Source: an uncultured Anaerobiospirillum sp.
GTDB lineage: Bacteria > Pseudomonadota > Gammaproteobacteria > Enterobacterales > Succinivibrionaceae
NCBI GenBank assembly: GCA_944389615.1
Contig: CALXNA010000006.1
Location: 41,226-105,225, forward strand
Reading direction: 5' to 3'
DNA length: 64,000 nt
Positions 57,216-64,000 of this stretch are shown here, one piece after another. Made by a program: the position numbers and the translations under genes. The notes under the pieces are model-generated. The model was not told the DNA's origin, made no database searches, and saw only the letters and a list, made by a program, of their open reading frames with translations. The first letter of the stretch is position 1; each line of letters begins with the position of its first letter.

Positions 57216-57917
57216 ATGGCATTGCAGCTTTCTGTAGTGACCAAATTCTTAGTCAAGATGACCGCAGCGCTGGGCCTTATGGCGCTTACCGTCATGGGTG
57301 TCGGTGGCTGTAACAGCACTTCGGTGCGCTATCACGCTGACATCAGTCAAGACTTGGTGGCTAACACGCCCCCTGAGCTCTATCAGGCGATGGTGCGTCA
57401 AATTGTCCGCCCCGATCCTGAGTACGACTACGAGCGCTTAGAGCGCATCTCAAGCCTGCCGCTCTATCCTGAGAACTACAGTCAGCGCAAGAACCTAGTT
57501 GATAAGGTCGAGGTCTACAAGTCGCGCCATCAGATGGTGCTGCTCAAGGACGGCGCGGAAGTGCGCTCCTACTGGATTGCCCTCTCCGATCGCCCTGAGG
57601 GCGATAAGCTCTATCAAGGCGATCGCCGCACGCCGGAGGGCTTGTACACGCTTGACTATGTCAAGAACGATTCTTACTATTACCGTGCTTTTCATATCTC
57701 TTACCCCAATGAGCAAGATCGCGCCGAAGCGGCGGCGATGGGCCTCAACCCAGGGGGCATGATCATGGTGCACGGTCAGCCGCCCTCGAAGGAATCCTAT
57801 CAGGACACGGTGCAGCGCTCCGATTGGACCAATGGCTGTATCGCCATCCTCAATCCTGAGATCGACGAGTTCATCTCGCTCATTGACCCGGGCACCCCCA
57901 TCGAGATTATGCCGTAG
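57216..57917 (+). CDS. L,D-transpeptidase-family lipoprotein, YafK-like
   Basis: Periplasmic YkuD-fold enzyme that acts on peptidoglycan tetrapeptides. The E. coli relative YafK (DpaA) releases Braun lipoprotein from murein. A lipoprotein signal ends in MGVGGC. The catalytic signature is MVHGQPP followed by SDWTNGCIAILN, supplying the His and Cys. 233 residues. The start follows GGGAG. Whether it makes or cuts cross-links cannot be read from sequence. A GT9 gene follows after about 110 bp. Confidence 0.87.
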   Translation: MALQLSVVTKFLVKMTAALGLMALTVMGVGGCNSTSVRYHADISQDLVANTPPELYQAMVRQIVRPDPEYDYERLERISSLPLYPENYSQRKNLVDKVEVYKSRHQMVLLKDGAEVRSYWIALSDRPEGDKLYQGDRRTPEGLYTLDYVKNDSYYYRAFHISYPNEQDRAEAAAMGLNPGGMIMVHGQPPSKESYQDTVQRSDWTNGCIAILNPEIDEFISLIDPGTPIEIMP

Positions 57918-58026
57918 CGGCCTGCCACGGCCCAGCAGGGTGTGGGCGCAGGGCACTGCGCTCGGTAGGGCGTGGGGTATCGTGTGCAGGTGAGGCTTGG
58001 CCGGTGGGCTGCGTTAAGGAGTGGGC

Positions 58027-59178
58027 ATGGCGCTCAAGGATAAATTCTTCTACTACCGCGATCTGGTGCGCTTTAACTGGGCGCGCTCGAAGTTTCACTA
58101 CCTGCCGTCAGGCGATAGCTCTGCCTTCGCGTGGAGCGACGTGCACCATATGGTGGTGCTCAAGGTCGATGGCAAGCTCGGCGATACCGCGGTTATGAGC
58201 CATTTCTATCGCAATGTCTTGGACTTGTCGCATAAGCCCAAGCTGACGGTAGTCTGCCCTGAGAACTTGGTGCCGATCTACCGCGATGTGCTCAAGTGCA
58301 GCGCAGTATACCCGATCGCGCGCAAGCCCAAGCAGCCGGAGATTGAGGCGGTCTGCGCGCAGATCTTGGCCTCTGAGGGTAAGGTCGATTTAGTGCTCTC
58401 GACCGAGCCCAACTACCGCCCGCGCGACTTCATCTTCAACTACTGCTTAAAGCCGGACTTTATCGCAGGCTGCGATCCGCGCCTTGCGGAGATCAATCTC
58501 CACCTCTTCCACCCTAAGACCTACGACCAGCCGATGGCTTTGGCCTTTGCTGCCTTCTTGCAGCGCGGGGGCGTGGAGCCAAGTCCCATTGCCTATGTGC
58601 CGTTCATTACGCCTGAGAGCTCGGCGCATGTGCGCGCCGCGCTTGAGCTGCCTGAGCACGACCGCTATATTGGCATCAATCCTTGTGGCGCCTCCGAGCG
58701 CCGTCAGTTGACGCCGGAGGTGGTCGCGACCATCATCCATATGATCTTAGCGGCCCATCCCGACAGCCGGGTGCTGCTCTTGGTGCGCGGTCAAGACTAC
58801 ATCGATGCAACCTTAAGCCACCTTACCGCCGATGAGCGCGCCTTGGTCGGCACGCGCATCAAGCTCTTGCCTGAGAACTGCTCGGTCATCGACTATTGCA
58901 CCTACATCGACAATCTGCGCGGTCTTATCACCATCGATACTGCAGCGGTGCATTTGGCGTGCGCAAGCGCCGTGCCGCAGCTGAGCTTCTATCACGACGA
59001 TGCCATCAACTACGGCCGCTGGGCCCCGGTCTATGCCTGCGATGACCCCGCAGGCTGTGCTCAGAGCAAGCGCTTTATCGGCTGCACCGACCTGCGTGAG
59101 GCGCCGACGGCGGAGATCTACGCGCTGTGCCATGAGTTCATCAGTAAGCTGATGGCCTACTTGGCGCAAAACCCGTAG
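58027..59178 (+). CDS. Glycosyltransferase family 9 (heptosyltransferase-like)
   Basis: GT-B fold enzyme resembling LPS heptosyltransferases. N-terminal VLKVDGKLGDTAVMSHFYRN corresponds to the RxxxxGD acceptor-side motif, though the usual Arg is Lys. The C-terminal donor half has IGINPCGASERRQLTPE and TIDTAAVHLACASAVPQLSFY, the nucleotide-sugar site. 383 residues, close to the family size. The start at 58027 follows AAGGAG. No other LPS core gene is beside it, so acceptor and sugar are unknown. Confidence 0.83.
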   Translation: MALKDKFFYYRDLVRFNWARSKFHYLPSGDSSAFAWSDVHHMVVLKVDGKLGDTAVMSHFYRNVLDLSHKPKLTVVCPENLVPIYRDVLKCSAVYPIARKPKQPEIEAVCAQILASEGKVDLVLSTEPNYRPRDFIFNYCLKPDFIAGCDPRLAEINLHLFHPKTYDQPMALAFAAFLQRGGVEPSPIAYVPFITPESSAHVRAALELPEHDRYIGINPCGASERRQLTPEVVATIIHMILAAHPDSRVLLLVRGQDYIDATLSHLTADERALVGTRIKLLPENCSVIDYCTYIDNLRGLITIDTAAVHLACASAVPQLSFYHDDAINYGRWAPVYACDDPAGCAQSKRFIGCTDLREAPTAEIYALCHEFISKLMAYLAQNP

Positions 59179-59253
59179 CGCACCGCCGCAGCGTACGCAC
59201 CGGGCGCGTAAGTGCCCGGCGGAGCGGCGTGTGGCGCGAGCGCAGCAGCGCCG

Positions 59254-59772
59254 TTAGTAGTGCAGCTCGGGGAAAAATTCGATGCTGGCGTAGTCGCTCG
59301 GCTCTTGCTCTTCAAAGGTGGAGAGCGGCAGGGCGACGCAGACGTAGATGTTGGCGAGGATGAATTGGTCGCCTTGGTGCTCAGGGCGTGGGTCGTGCGC
59401 CGTTAAGGTGAGCTTGAGTGCGGTGTACTCAGGGTGCGGCTCGACCTCTTCGTCGGCATAGGCGTCTTCTTCGGCAATGCCCGCAAAGAGCAACTCACCG
59501 TTGTACTCGCATAACTCACCGCTCAGTTCCCAGAAGTCATCGCCCGGGACGTCGACGCTGAAACTTAACTCGTAGAGGTGCTTTTTGAAGACGGCTTTCC
59601 AGAGCTTGTCGGCTTGAGCGCGTGGGCCTGCGAAGAAGTCTTTATCCCAAGCCTCGGTGGCCATCTCTAAGGCCAAATCTTCAAGCTGCTCCATCGCCGT
59701 ATCGCTGAGCTCTTCTAAGTTGATGCTCTGGGCTAACTCCTTGCCGCGCTGTAAGTATTGCTCTAATTCCAT
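59254..59772 (-). CDS. Acidic hypothetical protein
   Basis: 172 residues, strongly acidic, with no signal peptide or membrane span. It begins with a helical heptad-like region (MELEQYLQRGKELAQSINLE), followed by an alternating, probably beta-rich part (LYELSFSVDVPGDDFWELS). I do not recognise the family. Its promoter is not evident; it lies downstream of the alpha operon on the same strand but beyond a terminator. The start lacks a strong ribosome-binding site (AAGGAAAG lies nearby). Confidence 0.6.
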   Translation of the reverse strand: MELEQYLQRGKELAQSINLEELSDTAMEQLEDLALEMATEAWDKDFFAGPRAQADKLWKAVFKKHLYELSFSVDVPGDDFWELSGELCEYNGELLFAGIAEEDAYADEEVEPHPEYTALKLTLTAHDPRPEHQGDQFILANIYVCVALPLSTFEEQEPSDYASIEFFPELHY

Positions 59773-59792
59773 GGGCTTTCCTTGCGGGTAAT

Positions 59793-59817
59793 GAAAAGGG
59801 CCACCTTGTGGTGACCC
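59793..59817 (-). terminator. Terminator at the end of the alpha operon
   Basis: Stem GGGTCACC/GGTGGCCC (one mismatch) with loop ACAA is followed by TTTTC on the minus strand, about 105 bp past the stop of the second alpha gene. It places that gene inside the ribosomal operon. Confidence 0.7.
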
Positions 59818-59922
59818 TCGGTTTGAGCCTTGAAGAGGCTTGGCCTAGCAGAGGCGGGGCCTTTGTGAGGCCTGGCCTTGCAGCGGCCTGTGCCGCTGGG
59901 CGGCTGGTGCCGCGCTGCTGCC

Positions 59923-60906
59923 TTAACGAATGTCGATGTCTGATGGCGGCCAGTGCTCGAGGCGCATGCCTAACGATAAGCCGCGCTCGGCTAAGACGTC
60001 CTTGATCTCGGTTAAGGACTTCTTGCCTAAGTTTGGCGTTTTTAAGAGCTCGACCTCAGTACGCTGGACTAAGTCACCAATGTACTTGATGCCTTCGGCC
60101 TTCAAACAGTTGGCCGAACGTACCGTGAGCTCTAAGTCTTCGACTGGGCAAATCAGCTTTGGATCGATCAGCGGACGGAACGAAGTGTCCTCAGCTGGCT
60201 CGACGCTGTTGCGGATGTCGACAAAGGAATTGAGCTGCTCGGCGAAGATGGTGGCCGCAAGCGAAATGGCAGCCTCTGGCGTGATGGTGCCATTGGTCTC
60301 GATGATGAGATCTAAGGCCTCCATGCCGGTCTCAAGGACGCGCGGTTGGACGGCGACGTTGAGCACTGGGCAGAACGAGGCGTCGATCAGAAGGCGGCCG
60401 ATGAAGCGGTTGTCGCCATTCTCGACGAAAGGCTGGTTCTGCGCTTGGACATAGCCACGGCCTTGCGTGACGTGCAAGGTCATGTTGAACTCGGTGTCCG
60501 GATCGGTGATATGGCAGATCACTAAGTCCGGATTCTTGATCTCAACATTGGCTGGGCACTCAATGTCACCGGCGGTGACAGGGCCAACACCAACCTTCTT
60601 GATGTGTAAGGTCTGCTCGGTTGCGCTCGCACCGTCGCAGGCTACGGCGACTTCCTTGAGGTTTAACAGGATTAATAAGACATCCTCTTGGATACCTTCA
60701 AGGGCCATGTACTCATGGACAGCACCGGCAATCTCAACTTCGGTAATGGCATAGCCTGGAAGCGAGGAGAGCATGATGCGACGCAGCGCGGTACCCAAAA
60801 TTTGGGCATAGTTGGGCTCAAAAGGCTCGAGGGTCACGCGGCTTTTGTTGCGTGCAATCTCCTCGACTGCCTTGATTGAAGGCCTGAGAAAATCAATTTG
60901 CTCCAA
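59923..60906 (-). CDS. rpoA2: RNA polymerase alpha subunit, extra copy (alpha-2), keeps beta contacts
   Basis: Second alpha gene, 327 residues, after rplQ. The N-terminal domain keeps the residues that contact the beta subunit in E. coli alpha: [12 protein letters not shown], with R42-R43 equal to E. coli R44-R45, and the HEY motif in [16 protein letters not shown]. It has lost the beta-prime contact strip: where E. coli has [15 protein letters not shown] this protein has a shortened [12 protein letters not shown], about four residues fewer. The C-terminal domain is intact, with RSANCLKAE and [12 protein letters not shown] for DNA and activator binding. It starts at TTG 60906 with GAGGGTGG upstream. 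I infer that it pairs with the other alpha as the beta-side subunit. The gene symbol is a label of convenience. Confidence 0.93.
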   Translation of the reverse strand: MEQIDFLRPSIKAVEEIARNKSRVTLEPFEPNYAQILGTALRRIMLSSLPGYAITEVEIAGAVHEYMALEGIQEDVLLILLNLKEVAVACDGASATEQTLHIKKVGVGPVTAGDIECPANVEIKNPDLVICHITDPDTEFNMTLHVTQGRGYVQAQNQPFVENGDNRFIGRLLIDASFCPVLNVAVQPRVLETGMEALDLIIETNGTITPEAAISLAATIFAEQLNSFVDIRNSVEPAEDTSFRPLIDPKLICPVEDLELTVRSANCLKAEGIKYIGDLVQRTEVELLKTPNLGKKSLTEIKDVLAERGLSLGMRLEHWPPSDIDIR

Positions 60907-60954
60907 GGTTCCACCCTCAAAATGGTTGGTAGTTGTGGCTGCTTGAGTGCGTCA

Positions 60955-61064
60955 AACGGCACCGCAGGGAGGCGGTGCCGTTAGGTAAGAGCCGCAGGCG
61001 CGCAGGAGTAGCTCCTGCCGCTTTGGCTCCTACAAGGCGAGCTCGGCGCTAGCTGAGCTAGCGC
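60955..61064 (-). repeat. Three stem-loops between rplQ and the second alpha gene
   Basis: In minus-strand order: GCGCTAGC/GCTAGCGC (61064-61046), GCAGGAG/CTCCTGC (61018-61002) and an 11-bp perfect stem AACGGCACCGC/GCGGTGCCGTT (60982-60955). None has a T-run of terminator quality. They could act in RNA processing, stability or attenuation. Confidence 0.7.
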
Positions 61065-61072
61065 TGTGAGCT

Positions 61073-61453
61073 TTACTCAGCCTCGTCGCCTAAGTTGGTG
61101 CGGTCAACCAACATGATGTAGGCCATAGGAGCCTGGTCGCCGGAGCGGAAACCGCACTTTAAGATGCGGGTGTAGCCGCCCTTACGTTCGGCGCTGGCCT
61201 TACCAACCTCATCAAACAACTTCTTGACCATGTCCTTGTCGCGTAAGCGGGCGAAGGCTAAACGGCGGTTGGCTACGGAGTCGGTCTTGGCTAAGGTGAT
61301 CAAGCGCTCAACAAAGCGACGTAATTCCTTGGCCTTTGGTAAGGTGGTCTTGATGATCTCGTGCTCGATGAGAGCGTTAGCGAGATTGCGGTACAGCGCT
61401 GCACGATGGGCAGAAGTACGGCCTAAGTGACGGCCGGCTAAACGATGACGCAT
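61073..61453 (-). CDS. rplQ: 50S ribosomal protein L17
   Basis: Large-subunit protein L17, 126 residues against 127 in E. coli. [36 protein letters not shown] and [21 protein letters not shown] are typical. In most gammaproteobacteria it ends the alpha operon; here a second rpoA follows. Confidence 0.98.
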   Translation of the reverse strand: MRHRLAGRHLGRTSAHRAALYRNLANALIEHEIIKTTLPKAKELRRFVERLITLAKTDSVANRRLAFARLRDKDMVKKLFDEVGKASAERKGGYTRILKCGFRSGDQAPMAYIMLVDRTNLGDEAE

Positions 61454-61483
61454 GGAATACCTTCCTGAATTGACAGTAATTGC

Positions 61484-62473
61484 TTACTTCGAACGCGCTA
61501 AGCTTTGAGGTGGCCAGTTAGGAATGCGCATACCTAAGGACAGACCACGCGTGGCTAAGACGTCCTTGATCTCCGTCAGGGACTTCTTGCCTAAGTTAGG
61601 AGTCTTTAACAGCTCCACCTCAGTGCGTTGGACTAAATCGCCAATATACAAGATCTCCTCTGCCTTCAAGCAGTTGGCAGAGCGTACAGTCAGTTCAAGA
61701 TCTTCGACCGGTTGCAATAACACCGGATCAGGCAGCGGAGGCGTGGACGGCGTTGAGGAGCGCTCAGGGATGTCGTCCTTGTCTACGAGGTTGGTCATGT
61801 GATCGCACAGTAAGTCTGCGCTACGCATTAACGCCTCGTCCGGCGTGATGGTGCCATTGGTCTCAAGTTCGATGACCAGACGATCGAGATCGGTGCGCTG
61901 TTCCACGCGGGCCGACTCGACTTCGTACACGTATCGTGAGATCGGGCAGAATGCGGCATCAATCAAGATCTCGTTCTTTTCCTTGGCAGGTAAGTGCGCA
62001 GGATCAGAAGCTACCACATAACCCCGGCCATAGACGACACGGAGATTCATCGACAACGAGGCCTTTGCCCCTTTTAAGGTACAAATAGTCGCATCAGGGT
62101 TTAAGATGCTAATGCCCTCAGGGCATACGATATCGCCAGCGCGGACGCGCCCTTCGCCCATCTTGGCTAAGGTGCACCAAACCGGCCCTTGCATCGTGTG
62201 GTTGGAAGTGATGGCGACCTTCTTTAAGTTCATCACCACCTCAACTAACGACTCAACCATGTCCTTTTTGACCGAAGTTAAGTCTTCAACCCCATCGATT
62301 TGGAAGGCATCAAAGGCAAAACCTGGCAGAGTCTTCAGCAGGATGCCGCTTAAGGCGACACCGATGGTGTTGCCATAGCCGCGCTCTAAAGGCTCCAAGG
62401 TGATGCGCACGTGATTGGGCCCCAGTTCGGTATAACCTACAGGCTTGGGCTTAAGTAACTCACAAACTGACAC
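61484..62473 (-). CDS. rpoA1: RNA polymerase alpha subunit, standard-position copy (alpha-1), keeps beta-prime contacts
   Basis: Alpha gene in the normal place between rpsD and rplQ, 329 residues as in E. coli. The N-terminal domain has lost the beta contacts: E. coli ALRRILLSS is ALSGILLKT here (S42-G43 instead of R44-R45), and the HEYSTKEG segment becomes EDLTSVKKD. It keeps the beta-prime contact strip almost unchanged: [20 protein letters not shown]. The C-terminal domain is intact and differs from the other copy at 6 of 68 positions from PVEDLEL to WPP, whereas the N-terminal domains are widely diverged. It starts at GTG 62473. A homodimer should assemble poorly with beta, so I infer that it functions as the beta-prime-side subunit in a heterodimer. 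Confidence 0.93.
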   Translation of the reverse strand: MSVCELLKPKPVGYTELGPNHVRITLEPLERGYGNTIGVALSGILLKTLPGFAFDAFQIDGVEDLTSVKKDMVESLVEVVMNLKKVAITSNHTMQGPVWCTLAKMGEGRVRAGDIVCPEGISILNPDATICTLKGAKASLSMNLRVVYGRGYVVASDPAHLPAKEKNEILIDAAFCPISRYVYEVESARVEQRTDLDRLVIELETNGTITPDEALMRSADLLCDHMTNLVDKDDIPERSSTPSTPPLPDPVLLQPVEDLELTVRSANCLKAEEILYIGDLVQRTEVELLKTPNLGKKSLTEIKDVLATRGLSLGMRIPNWPPQSLARSK

Positions 62474-62519
62474 TATTGATACCCCACATAGTAAAAGGAG
62501 TGCAGGCGTTGCCTAGCTA

Positions 62520-63143
62520 TTACTTAGAGTAGAACTCGACAATGAGCTGTTCCTTGATGTCCGATGGGAGCTCGGAACGCTCTGGCTTGTTCTTGTAAGT
62601 ACCCTTCATGGCGCTGTGGTCGACGTCGATCCAAGTTGGCTTTAAACCACGCTGACCGGCGAGGTCAATGGCGTTCTTGATGCGCAGCTGCTTCTTGGCC
62701 TTATCACGTACGGCGATCTCGTCGGAAGGCTGTACCTGATAGGATGGGATGTTGATGACGCGGCCGTTAACGGTGATCGCCTTGTGGCTTACTAACTGAC
62801 GCGACTCCATACGGGTCGAGCCGAAGCCCATGCGATAGACGACGTTGTCTAAGCGGCCCTCTAACAGCTGTAACAGGTTCTCACCGGTGTTACCAGGCAT
62901 GTTAGCAGCCTTCTTGTAGTAGTTGTGGAACTGACGCTCGAGGACGCCGTAGATGCGGCGTACCTTCTGCTTCTCGCGTAACTGCGTGCCGTAGTCGGAC
63001 AGACGGGCCTTGTTAGCACCGTGCTGGCCTGGGGCCGTGTCTAACTTGCACTTGGTGTCAATCGAGCGAACGCCAGACTTTAAGAATAAATCCACGCCCT
63101 CGCGACGGCTTAACTTAAGAGCTGGTCCTGTATGCTTTGCCAT
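62520..63143 (-). CDS. rpsD: 30S ribosomal protein S4
   Basis: Primary 16S rRNA-binding protein, and in E. coli the translational repressor of this operon. 207 residues against 206. The start [36 protein letters not shown] and the S4 RNA-binding domain [19 protein letters not shown] are conserved. The repressor's target upstream of rpsM is outside the window. Confidence 0.98.
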   Translation of the reverse strand: MAKHTGPALKLSRREGVDLFLKSGVRSIDTKCKLDTAPGQHGANKARLSDYGTQLREKQKVRRIYGVLERQFHNYYKKAANMPGNTGENLLQLLEGRLDNVVYRMGFGSTRMESRQLVSHKAITVNGRVINIPSYQVQPSDEIAVRDKAKKQLRIKNAIDLAGQRGLKPTWIDVDHSAMKGTYKNKPERSELPSDIKEQLIVEFYSK

Positions 63144-63176
63144 TTATCTTTCTCCAATAAAAAAGCAGATACCAGA

Positions 63177-63644
63177 TTAGACGCGACGCTTCTTAGGCGG
63201 GCGGCAACCGTTGTGAGGGATCGGGGTTACGTCAGTGATGTTGGTGATCTTGTAACCGATCGCATTTAACGCACGAATCGAAGACTCGCGACCTGGGCCT
63301 GGACCCTTGACTAAGACTTCAAGGTTCTTGACGCCATATTCCTTGGCAGCCTCACCGGCGCGCTCGGCAGCAACCTGAGCAGCGTATGGGGTGGACTTAC
63401 GGGAGCCACGGAAGCCCGAACCGCCTGCGGTAGCCCACGACAGGGTGTTACCTTGACGATCGGAGATGGTGACGATGGTATTGTTGAAAGATGCGTGGAT
63501 GTGAGCTACGCCGTCGGCGATTTGCTTCTTGCCGCGCTTGCCACCACGAGCACGTGGGGCAGAAGATGCCTTAGGAGCAGGTGCTGCAGCAGCTGGAGCT
63601 GCTGGGGTTGCTGCGCTAGCAGCTTGTTGAATTGCATCAGCCAT
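63177..63644 (-). CDS. rpsK: 30S ribosomal protein S11 with Ala/Pro-rich extension
   Basis: Small-subunit platform protein S11. The core from [20 protein letters not shown] to [11 protein letters not shown] is highly conserved. At 155 residues it is about 26 longer than E. coli S11, because of an N-terminal Ala/Pro-rich segment ([19 protein letters not shown]). Two ATG codons are adjacent; 63644 has the better spacing to AAGGAGG. Confidence 0.97.
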   Translation of the reverse strand: MADAIQQAASAATPAAPAAAAPAPKASSAPRARGGKRGKKQIADGVAHIHASFNNTIVTISDRQGNTLSWATAGGSGFRGSRKSTPYAAQVAAERAGEAAKEYGVKNLEVLVKGPGPGRESSIRALNAIGYKITNITDVTPIPHNGCRPPKKRRV

Positions 63645-63655
63645 CATGTGCCTCC

Positions 63656-64000
63656 TTACTTCTTAATGCTCTTGCGTGGGCCCTTGCGGGTACGTGCATT
63701 AGTCTTGGTACGCTGACCGCGAACCGGCAGACCACGACGGTGACGTAAGCCACGGTAAGCACCAAGATCCATCAGACGCTTGATGTTCATGGAAACTTCA
63801 CGGCGCAGGTCACCTTCGACGGTGTACTTAGCGACTTCAGCACGAATCTTGTCCAAGGTAGCCTCGTCTAACTCCTTGAACTTGGTTAACTCTTGAACCC
63901 CAGTTGCCTTGCAGATGTCACGAGCACGAGTAGGGCCGATGCCGTAGATGGATTGCAGAGCAATCACGGCGATCTTGTGATCAGGCACATTGATGCCAGC
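63656..64000 (-). CDS. rpsM: 30S ribosomal protein S13, lacking its first residues
   Basis: S13 of the small-subunit head. 114 residues are visible, from [20 protein letters not shown] to [10 protein letters not shown]; by comparison with E. coli about four N-terminal residues lie beyond the right edge. [20 protein letters not shown] and [19 protein letters not shown] are typical. It is the first visible gene of the alpha operon. Confidence 0.97.
   Translation of the reverse strand, partial: AGINVPDHKIAVIALQSIYGIGPTRARDICKATGVQELTKFKELDEATLDKIRAEVAKYTVEGDLRREVSMNIKRLMDLGAYRGLRHRRGLPVRGQRTKTNARTRKGPRKSIKK

Overview
The window is a stretch of ordinary chromosome from a GC-rich gammaproteobacterium. 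Several gene orders match Escherichia coli and its relatives: hemXY divergent from cyaA-lptM-lysA-dapF-xerC-uvrD, alaS-csrA-tRNA-Ser(GCT)-tRNA-Arg(ACG), prfB-lysS, dsbA-yihG, and rpsM-rpsK-rpsD-rpoA-rplQ. The proteins are clearly diverged from enteric ones, and many carry Ala/Pro/Ser/Glu-rich tails. An anaerobic relative of the Aeromonadales such as a Succinivibrionaceae member would fit, but that family assignment is a guess. I see no prophage, transposon, CRISPR array or plasmid region.

Layout. 1-7.4 kb: an RND efflux pair (acrA, acrB) and two tandem TetR regulators, with an AcrR-like operator inside overlapping divergent promoters. 7.4-13.4 kb: thioesterase yciA, a lone squalene-synthase-type enzyme, dsbA, acyltransferase yihG and two unknown genes. 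13.5-31.1 kb: hemY-hemX, then cyaA, lptM, lysA, dapF, xerC, an unknown 623-residue protein and uvrD; CyaA, XerC and UvrD are all much larger than usual. 31.3-41.7 kb: ferredoxin, yggS-proC-yggT, bamD, rluA, a TerB-like gene, djlA, murU, amgK, trmB and dapA. 41.9-48.7 kb: lysS, prfB (with its programmed frameshift), nadC, alr and dnaB. 49-53.2 kb: two tRNA-Arg, one tRNA-Ser, csrA and alaS. 53.8-59.8 kb: a membrane-anchored EIIA-Glc-like protein, parC, an L,D-transpeptidase lipoprotein, a GT9 glycosyltransferase and an unknown acidic protein.

59.8-64 kb holds the most interesting feature. The ribosomal alpha operon carries two different RNA polymerase alpha-subunit genes, one in the standard place between rpsD and rplQ and a second after rplQ. 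Their C-terminal domains are nearly identical, but their N-terminal domains have lost different, complementary subunit contacts. The standard-position copy has lost the RR pair and HEY motif that contact beta but keeps the EQRTDLD beta-prime contact strip. The extra copy is the reverse. This predicts an RNA polymerase built on an obligate alpha heterodimer, as is known for Francisella.

Several genes connect functionally. LysA, DapF and DapA form part of the lysine/meso-diaminopimelate pathway; Alr, AmgK, MurU and the L,D-transpeptidase add further cell-wall steps. The EIIA-like protein and CyaA are candidates for a modified carbon-catabolite circuit. HemX/HemY are present without hemC/hemD beside them.
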